Of a stretch of 64,000 nt of DNA, positions 1 to 12,175 are shown piece after piece. The DNA is from Cubamyces lactineus (taxonomy: Eukaryota; Basidiomycota; Agaricomycetes; Polyporales; Polyporaceae): contig JACDTU010000017.1 of NCBI GenBank assembly GCA_022376465.1, positions 620,001 to 684,000 on the forward strand, given 5' to 3'. Position numbers and translations under genes: made by a program. The notes beneath the pieces are model-generated. The model saw nothing but the letters and a program-made list of their open reading frames with translations, had not been told where the DNA came from and made no database searches. Each line of letters opens with the position of its first letter. Position 1 is the first letter of the stretch.

Positions 1-167
1 TTGCACCCCGTCTACTACCTAAGGTACAGAGGCTGATAGGCATTTTGTCAGAGTCTATACCACAGGCCTTCGCTAAGATGCTCACCGCAACTATCGACCA
101 CGAGTTGGACTGCATGCGCAGTTGTCAATCGACCCGAGGTGCATATCTCCCACAAAAGGATTCATGC

Positions 168-1558
168 TCAATCTAGGAGACCTAGTGTCGCGAGCGCCTC
201 GCCTAGCCTCTCTTCCTTTCTGTCATCCGTACCCTCAGTGTCGCTGTGGCCAGCGTCTTCGTCCTCGTCCTCATCCTCTTCGGCAGAGAGCGGCTTAAGG
301 CCGCGCCATCGTTGCACCTTCACTCGCAAGAGCCTCTCAATCTCGCTTATTGATTCGCATTGTCCCAGCGTCGAACGGAATTTGTTGAACCATGGCCGTC
401 GGCCACTATGTGGAGGCGAGGTGCCGATCAGCACAATCTCGCAAGATATCATCGGAGCGCGAACGTTGTGCGTACCATTGATGGTCCACGAAGTGCCGTA
501 TATGCGTTTGGATGGTTTGGATGGTTGCAGTGTTGGGGTGTTCTCGACAGATGTCAAGATACTCTAGTGATATCCTCACCGGGTCTGGCGTGACATTTGC
601 GAATAGGCTGTTTCGTCCGCTCGTCAGTCTCATCGCCCCGCCATGATCCCTCTTACTAGGTCTGTATGTCGCTTACCAAGGATTCGCCAGTAGTGTTTCA
701 CCCACCATGACACCGTCTGCTCCAGTTTCTTCTCTGTTCTTCACGACATCATCCCAAGTCTTTACGTTTCCGTTACTAACCACAGGTATGCGCACATACT
801 CCTTGAGCATTTTAATTTGAGCGAGATCAGCTGCGCCTTGCCGTCGGCGTCGCGCGGAGACATGTCGTGCATGTAGAGCGAGCCATGACGCGCCTGCAGC
901 TTCGAGACGTGTCCCGAGCTCGTGCGTCGCGGGTGTATGTTGACATAAGCGTAGCTTAGCACTGACTGGAACTGGGAGCGAATGAGCAAGGGCAGAGACT
1001 GTGAAAGTGAGGATTTATTATGACTTGAGCACGGTTCCAAGCGGCTGTTCAACTTGCAATTACGTACCGATGCTCTCGACCACCGGCCAATCCTTCTTAT
1101 CAAGAAGGTATCCACCGTAGTGGCCCTCTCTTGCTGCCTCTTGAGGACATCCGAGATTGAGGTCTAATTATCTTCGCAACTACGTAAGAGAACAGTCCAT
1201 GTCGAGTAGGCAAGAAGTGCGCACCTATAGCATCTGCTCTATCCACGACTTGACGCGCCGCTTTCACAACAAGCTCTGGATCATTTCCGCAGAGCTGCAC
1301 GACAACTGGCGCATCAAGTCCGTCTCGGAGACCTCTCCTATGAAACTCGAGATATTCCTGGTCTTCCAAAAGGCGGTCCGGGTGAAGCATTTGCGTGTAG
1401 ACGAGTGATGTGTTGTACCGGCGTACGAGCAGGCGAAACGGCAGATCACTTTGATTGACCATCGGCGCTGCGATGGTTGAAAGGTCGAACGGGCATGCTG
1501 TCTTTGCCATCTCACGATGAGGTTTAGAAGACGGTAGGACAGGGACAACACCCGACAA
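168..1558 (-). CDS. DUS1: tRNA-dihydrouridine synthase, Dus1 type
   Basis: This enzyme reduces specific uridines in the D-loop of tRNA to dihydrouridine using FMN and NAD(P)H. Five exons (1558-1225, 1163-1068, 998-677, 607-476, 405-168) join in phase to give about 373 aa. The N-terminal motif APMVNQSDLPFR starts the FMN-binding TIM barrel. The active-site Cys lies in DLNLGCPQ, which is created exactly by removing the first intron (DAI|DLNLGCPQ). Barrel motifs IPVVSNGN and GADGVMVGE follow, then LFANVTPDP and the C-terminal CGRRPWFNKF typical of Dus1. The acidic EDEDEDED tail near the stop is lineage-specific. The ATG at 1558 is the first in frame; the Met in REMAKTACPF is a possible alternative. 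Family assignment is firm; the exact tRNA position modified is taken from the family. Confidence 0.93.
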
Positions 1559-2458
1559 TGAGTAGAACAGTAAATCTCGAATCTCGGATGTAGCCGATAT
1601 GGGCGCTAATTATACACCCTCCTTGCTCCCTGCCCTCATTTGGTCTTCATTTTTGCATGCGGCTTGCAGTATCTGTCTCCACCACCCTCGTTGTCATATC
1701 ATTCATTCACTGCGTGTCAGTCCACGCTCTCGTGGTCAACCCTCAGCATACTCACAACATCCATATGCAATACGACGAAGTACTGACATCTGGGAGAAGT
1801 CTGCAAGAGACCTCGTGATGTATGCCCATCAACAGGTGCGCGCACAAGAAACGCACGAATTCAGGAGGGCCTAAGGCGGCGGTCAGATGATGACCGGTAT
1901 GGACAGTTATGAAGACTCATGCAAGGCTTCTCCTGGCGCCATATGCATCCTGCAGCATGTGGAGACGCACTTTCCTCGCGAGACCTGCTGCGGGATCATG
2001 CGAGCATGCATCGGCGGTCGCCCCGAAGGCTGAAGCATTTTTATTGCCCCGGTGGAACGTCTTGCGGCTCAGCTGATTGGTGCGCTTCTCCTGGTTATGG
2101 CTTGCTTTTTTGGTGAGCGACTGCCTCTGTGCGTTCCATTCGAGCTGTTGGAGTGTGTTTCTCGGAGATTGCTATTAAGAGCCGACTGCCTTCGCCCGTG
2201 TGTCTTTCTCCCCCGTCGCACTTTCGCATCTGCCATCGTTCCCGCCCAGCGCGTACTCGCGTTCTAGCCGCATTTCTAGCACGCTCTCGTACTGCTGTCC
2301 CACGGCGAACCTCGCTCGACACGCGACCACGACGCTTCGCAGCCACTCACGCGCGCCCTTCACGACCTTCACATATAAACCTTCCGCTGCCTGTCCTGGC
2401 TACCTCTCTCGCCCTTGCTTTCCGCGCCCTTGCTGCCCCTCTGCGGCGCTTCAGAATC
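1559..2458. other. Intergenic region between divergent DUS1 and CFEM1
   Basis: Shared upstream region of two divergently transcribed genes. The last 300 bases before CFEM1 are strongly pyrimidine-rich on the plus strand, as is common for fungal promoters and 5' leaders. I see no further gene. Confidence 0.6.
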
Positions 2459-3576
2459 ATGCCTGCCCCAGCTATCTTCGCGCAACAACCGCGCTGGCTC
2501 CTCCTATCGGCCTTCTTGTTCTTGTGGTCTCTCTCTTCAAGTCTCCGCCGCGATGGGCGTGCTCCCCGGGCGCTCGGAATAGGCGTTGATGCTCGAGCGC
2601 ATATGCCAGCTGCAGATGACTTGGTAGTCGCCGGCGCACCGGAAGAATACGCGCCCTCACTAACCTGGAAGAGGGATGCCATTCTTCCTAATTGCGCCGC
2701 CGTCTGTGCGTCTCAAGCGGCCGATACGATAGGGTGCGGCGCGGGCCTGTGAGTTTGTCTCGTCAAATCGTGATGTGTTGCTGTCTGAAGACGATTACGC
2801 ATGTAGGAACCTTGGATGCGCGTGCCATTCACCGTCGTTCTTGCCCGATACGGTTAACTGTATGGACAAAAATTGCACGTCGATCGATGAGCAGGTCGGT
2901 CAACAGGCGCTGCAGAGCGCATGCCTTGCCGTTGGTGAGTAGCGCGGTTCCCAGCCACCACCATGCGCTTATCGATAGCGACGATGTGCTAGGTACATCG
3001 ACAACATCCACGCAAACCTCAACCAGCTTTAGCGCTACTCAAACGTCGATCTCGTCTGGTACGTAGCGTGCGTGCACGGTAACGTGCCTTCCTTGCTGCA
3101 AACTTGCCCTATCATAGTTCTGTCATACTGATGATCGACTTTTCGCAGGCCCTCCTCCGATCTGCACCACGGGCTCACCCACCTCAGGTTCTGACACGAC
3201 CACAGTGTCCGTCACCGTCACCATAACTTCAACATCCCCAGCCTCATCCGGCACTGGCTCTGGAAGCTCGCCCTCCAGCTCCCCTTCGGCGTCAGGCTCG
3301 GACACGAGCTCCGTGCCCGTGGTGACAACGACGTCGATGGTCACGTCAAGCAGCACGGTGTTCATGCCGACGAGCAGCACGACCCACCCCGTTACGACCG
3401 TCACGAGCACAAGCACGCTTGGGAGCGTACCCACGGACGGTTCTGGCAATGATACGGGCGCTACGGGCACAGGTACGGGTAACGGGCAGACGGGCGCAGC
3501 TGCGGGGATGAAGACGGCGCTCGGGGAGACCGTCGTAGCTGCGCTGGTTGCAGTCGCCGCGCTGTGGGTTCTGTGA
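2459..3576 (+). CDS. CFEM-domain GPI-anchored surface protein (CFEM1)
   Basis: A secreted fungal cell-surface protein. Four exons (2459-2748, 2807-2934, 2993-3058, 3149-3576) give about 303 aa. A hydrophobic signal segment (RWLLLSAFLFLWSL) lies near the N-terminus. The CFEM domain follows, with eight cysteines in the expected order: LPNCAAVCASQ, GCGAGLNLGCAC, NCMDKNC and ACLAV. Splicing the first intron restores the GLNLGCAC motif. The rest is a Ser/Thr/Gly-rich stalk, suited to O-glycosylation, ending in a hydrophobic tail (VVAALVAVAALWVL) as expected for GPI addition. CFEM proteins are known in haem/iron capture and host interaction; which role applies here cannot be told from sequence. A second CFEM gene lies at 56.3-57.2 kb. 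The ATG at 2459 is chosen because it is the one just before the signal segment. Confidence 0.88.
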
Positions 3577-4357
3577 ATCCGCGGGGTGTGATACCTTGGT
3601 GGACTCCCTTTGGACTTGGGTTCTGACTATGATGCATGATGCATTCTACGAGGAGATAGGCGCTGGCGGTGCGAGCGTCCTTTGTGTACGTTGCGATGTT
3701 CACGTTTTGTATCATTACATGTATTTTCACGTCCCGCGCTGGATCCCTAGCGTATGTCAACCGACTTTTCGACATTCCCTGTGGAGAAGACGCAGATGGA
3801 GCTGAGCGAGCAATCAGCACTGAATCCTGATATCAACCTGGGTCTCGCTCGCTGCCCCGGCTGCGGTACGCTCCATGCCCGTCGCACCTCAGTGCCCTCA
3901 CAGTACGCGCATCTATGTTGAGTATCACATTCCAATGTCAAAGTTATAGATGACGCGTCTTGGTGCGATCCTCGACAACGTCTTCGTACGTGCTATCTCC
4001 GCATGCTATCCCCAGACACACTGAACGAACATATAGGTCCACCACCTTAGTCATCCACATCCGCTCTACCGCGGGCTTGGCACGACGACTTCTCTACGTC
4101 CATTGCACCCATACGCGGGGCGTAGTAGGTGGTAGGTGCGCGACTCGCGCCTGTTAACGCTAATCGCGAGACAAGCACGCACCCATATGCTCGTGGTGGA
4201 TGCGTCAGCAATCGCGGGGGGTTCACCGCCGAGCTTGGCATACGTTCTACGTCGTGTGGGTGGTTCGTGTCTAGGTATATAGAGACGAGTGAGGTGGTGT
4301 GCTTACCTCGCGTCCTCTCCTTACACCCAATCTACCCCGCCTCCTCGAACATATCAC
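3577..4357. other. Intergenic region, CFEM1 to MFS transporter
   Basis: No coding exon could be supported. It holds the CFEM1 3' end and the upstream region of the transporter, including a TATA-like site near 4275. Confidence 0.5.
4274..4282 (+). promoter_or_regulatory. TATA-like element upstream of MFS transporter
   Basis: The sequence GGTATATAG lies about 80 bases before the ATG at 4358 and is followed by a pyrimidine-rich leader. Assigned by position and composition only. Confidence 0.45.
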
Positions 4358-6495
4358 ATGGAATCAGCCAACGAGTCCGAGCACAGGCTGACCGCTCCGC
4401 AAGGCGTGTCGAACGCGCGTCGATACGTCCTCTTCGCGACGTTCTGCGTCGCGAACATGCTCGACGCGTATAACCTCAACGCGCTGTTCACCGCGCTGCC
4501 TGTGTTGAAGGGCGTCTTCGCGCTCGACGAGGCGGAAGCGAGCTGGGTGATGAGCGCGTTCGAGCTCACGTACGCTGCATTTCTCTTGGTCGTAAGTGTC
4601 CCTAGTTGTTCGTGAATTGGTGTGGGTGTGCGAATGATACTCACTGTATGGTTGGCCTGTGCAGAGCGGGCGGATAAGTGATGTGTATAATCCGAGTAAG
4701 CTTGCAACACCGCCGCCAGCAGCGGCTCTTCCATACACATAAGCTGACGTTTGGCAGGATACCCGTTCGTATTAGGGGTGTTCGCCTTCGGGATCCTCTC
4801 GCTCGGGGCTGGATTTGTGGAGAGCGGCGTCGGTTTGATTGTCATCCGCGCCGTCTGCGGCATCTGTGAGTACTGGCTGGTCATGATAGCACAATCACTC
4901 ACGTAGCTGTTTACTTTCTAGGCGCTGCGCTCAGCATACCGTCCTCCCTCGCGCTGATCGTGCGGCTCTTCCCAGACCCTCGCGAGCAGAGCGTCGCCAT
5001 TGCACTCTTCGGAGGGGTCGGCGCGCTGGGGAACGGTGCGTCGAAGCTCGAGCTCGAGCTCTCGTCTGTCGAGTCCACGGGGTTGCTGATTCGCTGCTGT
5101 TGCTCGGCCTTGCCTGTCCTCTAGTGTTTGGCACGATGATCAGCGCGGTGTTCATACAGTTCGCGAGCTACCGCTGGGTGTTCTTCTTCACCACCATCGT
5201 TGGGGTGCCCGCCTCTGCGGTGTGCTGGCTGCTCGTCCCCGAGCAAGATCGGTTGGGTGTCCATGAAAAGACTATTGGTGGATCGGGGAGTAGCTTCAAG
5301 ACGTGGATGCGGAACCTCCGGAGGCTGGACTTGGTAGTAGGGGTGACAGTGTTGACCGGTAAGCCCTCGCGCGGCGCGCTCCACTTGCTGCTGTCGCTGA
5401 CTAGGAATACGCCTGCGATAGTCGCGCTCATCCTGTTCATCTTCGCGATCACGAGCGGCTCCGAGGACAGTTGGGCCTCAGCGCGGGTGCTCGCCCCACT
5501 GATAATCTCAATATTCATGACCGTGGTATTCTTTGTCTGGGAGGCGTGGATGCCTGCTGAAGACGCAGCTGTGTGAGCGATGATTCCTCTCCTAGTGAAC
5601 TGCCCGGCAAGGGGGCGTCGTCTCTGACTTTCGGACTCCAGCCCCCCTCGGACGTGGTTCCTCCCGAACTTTGCGGTGCTGTTCGCAGCGTCGCTCCTGC
5701 CGTATTTCTGGTGGACGACCGTCTTCGTCGTGTTCTTCCCGCTGTGGCAGCAGGTCTATATCTGGTCCGCTATCAAGTCAGGGCTGCATATGTAAGTCAA
5801 CGCCGTTCGGTCCAAGTCATGATTTACTGACCAATTGCCGACTCTGCTGCTTCGACAGGATACCTATCGGGATCGCAGCGACACTGATCAGCTTCACGAG
5901 CTCGCTTGGGGGTCGTATCTCGCGGAAGGTGCTCATAGTGATTGGCCACATCCTCGCGATTGCGGCGACGATCCTCATGACGTTCGGCGACGCGGAAGAC
6001 AAATACTGGCGCTTCGTCTTCCCGGGCCTCGTCCTCGGCTCTGCGGGAGCCATGGTCATCTACATGCACGTCAGGTACGCTGTCTATTTACATTCAGGCT
6101 CTACAAATGCTCACTTCACGCGCGATTAATATCCTGGATGTCACAGCATCGCGATCTTTCAGACCGCCCCATCGAGCATGGCCGGCGTCGTCGGCGCGAT
6201 GTTTAATTGCGCGATCCAACTCGGCGCCGCACTCGGGCTCGCGATCGACACGTCCATCGAGAATTCGCTCGAGCTGAAGGACGGTCCTGATGGGTTTGAG
6301 CGGTTCCACGGCCGGCGCGCGGTCCTGTGGTGGCTTGTCGCTGCTGTATGCGCGGAGATGCTTGCGATCCTCGTCTTCTATAGGTCACCCAAGAAGTCTC
6401 CTGAAGCAGGTGAAGTGGAGAGGAGTAAGCTTCAGGATGATGGGATTACGAGAACAGTTCGGGGCTCCGAGGAGGGAATGGCGTCCTCGGCTTGA
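4358..6495 (+). CDS. MFS transporter, DHA2-like (14-TM type)
   Basis: A membrane exporter of the major facilitator superfamily, probably proton-coupled. Eight exons (4358-4591, 4665-4695, 4758-4865, 4922-5035, 5125-5572, 5642-5791, 5859-6074, 6147-6495) give about 549 aa. TM1 starts at VLFATFCVANMLDAYNLNAL. The loop SGRISDVYNPRYPF matches the MFS motif-A region (G-R-x-x-D). RLFPDPREQSVAIALFGG and the later FQTAPSSMAGVVGAMFN are typical of DHA2-type fungal drug or metabolite exporters. Many hydrophobic helices span the chain and the C-terminus is a charged cytoplasmic tail. Joining the exons at 5572 and 5642 restores a hydrophobic run (FAVLFAASLLPYFWWTTVFV) lost in single-frame reading. Substrate is unknown. 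It is not next to a biosynthetic backbone gene. Confidence 0.87.
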
Positions 6496-8228
6496 TTACA
6501 TGGATTGCATTCGCTCACGGACTCGTTGCGCGAAAAGGCTCAGTTTTGACTATTGGTCTTTGACGTCACGCCCACCTCAAAAGGCAGCTGTATCAAGAGT
6601 ACGCGGCGCAGAGAATCCTGTTTAGGCGATAGTGACAGAAAACGCCCGTGCAGGGCTCACCAGCCGCCAACCATATGGACCCAATCAGGACTGGCATGCG
6701 CAAGGGGTTCATTAAGACACTGCTTGGTACTCGTTACCAGGGACTGACCTATATTTGATGCAGATGGATATTCCGAGCGTCATTGCGCAGGTTGTGGACG
6801 ATGTAGCTATGCCCATGCCTCTAAGCCTTTCCGATGTCAGAGAGATCGCAAAATGCATACGTTGCTTCGAGAGATCCCTGTGGGCCGGTGAGAACAGGTC
6901 GGTTAGCCATGACCTCGTCGCTCTACTGGAATATGCTGCAATGAAGAAATGACTGCGGAGACGCCCTGAGATCAAGCAAGGAGTAGGAGGCCGGTGGAGG
7001 ACGTGGTGGCGTTTGATCGACGATCGCGGCGCCCCTCTTCTAAACACGGGCTGGAGGAGTGCTCGGGGAGTCGTGGCTCAGGGAAAACCCTGCGGATAAG
7101 CTCTGGGTTAACGTGTGATAGGAGACGCCAATATGCATACGCAGCGTTCGAGACATTAGCATTTAGCAGTCGGTTCTGCGCTTTCATTTACTGACGCATA
7201 CGCTGCGAAGGACGGAGGCGAGGAGAAGGGTGCGGGAGAGGAGCCGGTAATTCACCGAAAGGCTGGAACGGCGTGAGATCCTGGTCACCAAATCTGGTCA
7301 GCCCTGCGGCTTGTCTTTCTTGGGAGCGGCTTGTGGCGGAATGCCGCGGCCGGCATGAGGTCCAAGGCGGTGATGCCGCATCGAGATTGGGGGATAAATT
7401 ACGATGGTGGTGGCGGTGGCTGCGCTACTGCCTGCGTGACCAGATTAATTCGCGTATATTTATACATGCCCGCACGACGCGACGAGTCGGGATGCACGCG
7501 GCGACCAAGATGGTTAAGTTGTTTCCTGCCCACATCGCTGCTCGAGGATTCCAGACGGCAGCTGAAGGACCCGTTATGAGCCCTGCGCACCCCCTTCTCA
7601 CGTATGACGTGGAAGTTGGTCTGAACTCGTTGGGGTGGGTGCTGGAGAGCGGGACCGAGTCGGGAAGCAGATGAGCCTGAGCAATTAATGTGTGACAACG
7701 TTCCTGACAGATCTCGGTCTGAGGCCAACTTGATGTGTGACGTGACGCCGGCTGGCCGCTGGGCCTCCGAAGAGCCGGAAGGCATGCTTATCAGATAGGC
7801 CGGTTTCTAAGGGAGTACAAGGGGCGTTGTATTGGATTGCGGGCCGAGGCCGAGGGGAAGGGGGATTGGTGTGAGCGTGACAAGGCTGGTGGGCAGGGGT
7901 CGAACAAGGCAGACGGATTGGGCGAGCCGACGCCAGCCAACGACCGCCCTTGCCCTTCCTCCCCCGCCCACGCCCTCCCGACGACCTCTCACGACGTTCC
8001 CCTCGTCGTCCTCGCCCGCGACATCCCCCTCCATCTCCAGACGCGACGAGCTCGACGTCTCTCTCCGCCCTAACGTCTCTCTCAGCTTGTGCAACCCAGC
8101 TCCCCCAGCACACGGAACGCTACTTCTCCCGTCCCCACAAAGACTACAAAGTCCCCTTCCCCTCCAATCCCCTCCCTTTCGCCTCCAGCTCATTCAAACG
8201 ACCCTACTGGCCAAGGGCCCAACAAGCC
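6496..8228. other. Long intergenic region upstream of the G-alpha gene
   Basis: About 1.7 kb without a supportable gene. The last 250 bases before 8229 are extremely C/T-rich on the plus strand and probably form the promoter and 5' leader of the G-alpha gene. Short ORFs around 6755-6952 and 7273-7674 resemble nothing I recognise. Confidence 0.5.
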
Positions 8229-9962
8229 ATGGGCAACTGCGTGTCCACTCAGGACCGCGAGGCGCAACTGCGCTCGCAGGAGATAGATAAGCAGATCGAA
8301 GAGGACTCGCGCAAGCTCAAGAAGGAGTGCAAGATCCTCCTCCTCGGCTCTGGCGAGTCGGGCAAGAGCACCATCGTTAAGCAGATGAAGATCATCCACC
8401 AGAATGGTTACACCCCCGAGGAGCGCATGCAGTACCGCGACATCATCTACCGAAACCTCCTTGACTCTGCGCACCACATCATTACCGCCATGCGCAAGTA
8501 CGGCATGGACTGTGCAGACCCGACAAACCGTGCTCGTGTTGAGAAGATTCTGGACTACAGTCTCAGCAATGATCCAACATTCTACTTCTCGGAGGACATG
8601 GCGCGCGCAATCTACGACCTCTGGAAAGACCCTGTAATCCCTACGATCATGGAGCACAGTAGCGAGTTCTACTTGATGGATAGCGCAAGCTAGTGAGTCC
8701 CCCCTCTCCTTCATGTACTTTGTCTTGCGTGCTTGCGTCGCCGCCTCCTTGCTGTACGCCACATTTCGCCAAGCTCGCACGTCCGAGGTAACCCATGTTA
8801 CTTTCACGGAGCGCTGCGCCCGTTTACTCGACGAGACAACAACCGTACGAGCCCTCCACGTCGCTACTTCTCTTTCTGGGTGTGGATCAGTTCGACGGCA
8901 ATGGCGGTCAGTGCCCGCCTCCCACGGCTTGTCGGATACGATTCCGGTCGGGGCGTGCACGGACGTTTGTTCGTGCTGCGCACAGGATCCATACGCCAGC
9001 TGACAGTCGTGGAGATGCTCCTTGCGATCCAGGCCATACAGCAGGCGCGTCCTGAGCTAGGTCATCATGTCCCGGATGTCATACATCGTCCCACGGCGAT
9101 GCGATCGCGAGACTGGAAGCACGTTCCTGAACGGATTGCTGACAATATGCTTCTCTCTCGCAGCTTCTTCACCGAAGCATTGCGGATAGGAACGCCAAAT
9201 TACATTCCGACAGAAATGGATCTTCTGCGCGCGCGGGCGACGACGAAAGGCATCTCGGAAACGAGGTTCTCGTTAGGACCGCTATCGTGAGTCTTTGTTG
9301 ATATCAGCGTTTGTCCCGCTTTCCTCTGATCATACTCACAATCTCAGAATACACATGTTCGACGTGGGCGGGCAACGGTCAGAACGAAAGAAGTGGATAC
9401 ATTGTTTTGAGAGCGTAACAAGTATCATCTTCTGCACGGCGCTCAGCGAGTACGACCAGGTGCTCCTTGAGGACCGATCACAGGTTCGGCACTTCACTTC
9501 ACATACCGCACCTCACTTGCGGAGCGCCTAGCTGATCTGCGCGACCCCAGAAACGAATGCAGGAATCGCTCATCCTGTTTGAGAGTGTCATCAACTCGAG
9601 ATGGTTCCTCCGAACATCGATCATCCTGTTCTTGAACAAGATCGATGTATTCAAGAGCAAACTACCCAAGGTGCCCCTGGAGCGGTACTTCCCGGAGTAC
9701 ACGGGTGGGCCGGACATCAACAAGGCGGCGAAGTACATCCTTTGGAGATTCATGCAGGCGAACCGGGCACGGCTAAGCGTGTACCCACAGTAAGTGCCTT
9801 TTGTATCTCTTCGACTTGGCACTCGCGACCGCATGACAAATGCTGACTGACGGATCGCGCAGTCTAACTCAGGCGACGGATACGTCAAATATAAGGCTAG
9901 TGTTTGCGGCGGTGAAGGAGACGATACTGCAAAATGCGCTCAAGGATTCGGGCATCCTCTGA
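8229..9962 (+). CDS. Heterotrimeric G-protein alpha subunit
   Basis: A membrane-attached GTPase relaying receptor signals (in fungi: pheromone, nutrient). Five exons (8229-8692, 9164-9286, 9348-9483, 9551-9789, 9863-9962) give 353 aa, the standard family length. The N-terminus MGNCVSTQ offers an N-myristoylation Gly2 and a palmitoylatable Cys4. The P-loop GSGESGKST is at residues 40-48, DVGGQ at 201-205 and NKID at 270-273. Three points are unusual. Switch I reads [10 protein letters not shown] where most G-alphas have an RVKTTGI-like motif. The G5 motif is TQATDT, without the common Cys. The C-terminus DSGIL has Ser, not Cys, at position -4, so it should not be a pertussis-toxin substrate. 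The first intron (8693-9163) is 471 bases, far longer than the others in the window. The ATG at 8229 is fixed by the MGxxxS motif. Confidence 0.96.
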
Positions 9963-12175
9963 TGTTCACATTCTTCTTTTCCCTCTCTGCATTGTTGGTG
10001 GTTCTCTTAAAGGAAAGGGAAGGAAGGTTTTGGAAGGGAAAGGGAAAGGTCCATGTTGTGTTCTCTCTCCATCACGCTCGGTGAGTCCAACTTGTCCTTC
10101 ACTATCCTCGCGCCCACTTCCGTGGGAATCTCGTCTCTGGGCTCGCGCAAGGCTGTACATGTGCTGACCTGACTTTTAACGTTTGGTTGCGTCATCTCGG
10201 CGCACACAGGGTCACCGTCGCATCGACATTCGCATTCGCAATTCTCGTGCATCCGTCCGTCCGTCACGCTCGCTCGCTTCACTCATTCACGATCTCGTCC
10301 TCCTCCTCAAGCCTGGTTATCCTGTCTGTACGCATCACGCATGTTCACGTCTCTCGTTCCGCTCGCATCCGGCATCACTTGCTCCGTCTGGTTTCAAATT
10401 CCTGGTATCCCTCCATCATCCATTCATTCCCACGGATCCAATGCTCTTGTATGTTTTTGTGTTCGCCCTCCCGCCACGCCTCGCCCCGTCCTAGCCATAC
10501 CTGCTCCCCCCATGCTATATCTCTCCCGCCATCCTTCTCCATTCGGCACGTCGTCCGGATCTGGGGGTAGTGGTGCGCTCAACGTCAACCACTCGCCGTG
10601 TCTGCTCCGTCTTCCACCACCCTGCCATCACCACCACCACCACTGCCACCGCCTTCATCATAATCATCACGACCACATTTTTCTACCCGGCTCTCATGTT
10701 GCCTCGAGGCTGAGACGAGATGGTAGCTCTCGCACTCCCCATGCTGGTGTGAGGTGTGCGCATGCAGGAGGCGCGCCCTTCGGGCTTATCGGAACCGCCG
10801 TGTCGCCTCGGCTGCTCTGCCCACTGCCTGCGTCGACTCGCGTGGTTACCCTCTACCTCGTCTGATCGGGTCGTACCAAGCGTCAGTACTGGGCTCTGGG
10901 TGTTGGGCGTCGGGCGCGCCACAGAGCCTGGGGATCGTTCATATGGGTACGGTATTCGCCGCTGCTGTCCTATGTATGAACCCCATCCCCATCGCTTACC
11001 CGCTGCCGCGTCGTGCTGCCTTCACTATGTACCCTCCTCCCAGACACTGCCCTCTGCCCCTCCCCTCTGGCCCCGTCCCATACCGAGGTAGCCGTGCCAT
11101 TTACTCTTCCCCCTTATCATTACCCTATGACCTTTGCCCCATCTTCGCACCCTGCACTCCGCACTCTCCCTACGCACCAGGCCGTACGCCGCCCTTGCCT
11201 CTGTTCAACGCGTTCATCTTTTCTCGCATCTATCTTATTCTCCTTTGCGTTCCTGCTCCCATCTTTCCTTCATCTACTTTCGCCCGCGGTTTTTCCCACT
11301 ATCCCACCCCCACCCCATCTGGATCTCACCCAACCCCACCGCTCACCCCGTTTTGGTTGACAGTTGTCCACTATTCCTTCGCTGTCGCACCGGCACCGGC
11401 GATGGCGATGTACTGTACGTATACATGCGCATTGGCTCGCGTTTGCGCGGGCTGCAATTGTTCTCGATTCATTTTTTCCACGCTCGTCGTCGTTTCTTCC
11501 TTTGCGCTTGGGCAGAGCGGGCTCTGAGATCTGAGTCGGCACCCTGCCATTACTCTAGTGCGTCTTATCCTCAACCCCCCCCCCCTCGCCATCGTTGCCG
11601 CAGTGGATCATTTGTTTCCTTGTTCAGAGTTCAGGTCCTGGTGCCTGGTGCTTGGTGCTTAGTGCTCAGTGCAAGTCCATGTTCAGACTACGAGCGGGCA
11701 CGCTCGCGGCGCCTGTGCGCGCACGTACATACGTATATACGACCCCATTCGACGTCTCTCGGTTCTCCTCTATCCCTCTACCCCTCTACCCCATCTACAT
11801 ACCTTACCCTCTGTGCTACTGCTCTTCCCCACCCGCGGGCCACGCTGCTCATCCATCTGCCTACTTCTCTACCCTGCACCGCGGATGGTCGACGTAGTTG
11901 GCGTTCTCTTTGTCGTTGATCATAGTCGTTTGGTCGTTTGGTCAGTCGTGGCTAGCCTGCCTTATAGTGTTTCTCTCTCTCTCATGCGGAAAATGTACCA
12001 GTACGTTATAGATAATAGGATGACGCGTTCGCATCGAACCATGGGAAAGTCGCATTCTTGTGAGATAAAAACAGGATGTACGCGAACTGAACTGAGTCCC
12101 CGGGGACGTGCAGGATTGTGGCGTCATCGGGCCGCGGCTCCTGTCATGAGTGTACTATGGGCCAGGGAAGCCGGG
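9963..12175. other. Gene-less pyrimidine-rich tract
   Basis: About 2.2 kb between the convergent G-alpha and F-box genes. From roughly 10.18 to 11.9 kb the plus strand is markedly C/T-rich, with a CAC/CAT trinucleotide patch near 10625 and degenerate GGTGCTT repeats near 11640-11670. Several long overlapping plus-strand ORFs exist, but they are Pro/Ser/His low-complexity, show no domain and reflect base composition. No protein gene is supported; a long non-coding RNA or extended 3' UTR is possible. Confidence 0.5.

Noticed and set aside
5361..5406. A 46-base GT-AG intron in the MFS transporter
   Set aside because: Removing it shifts the frame to an immediate stop, whereas reading through keeps a continuous transporter frame.
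8733..9163. Extra coding exon inside the first G-alpha intron
   Set aside because: Direct joining of exons 1 and 2 gives [14 protein letters not shown] with the standard 353-residue length; added sequence would disrupt the domain linker. An isoform remains possible.
10754..11919. Overlapping 257- and 261-codon plus-strand ORFs as proteins
   Set aside because: They reflect C/T-rich composition, overlap each other in different frames, and show no domain or exon structure.
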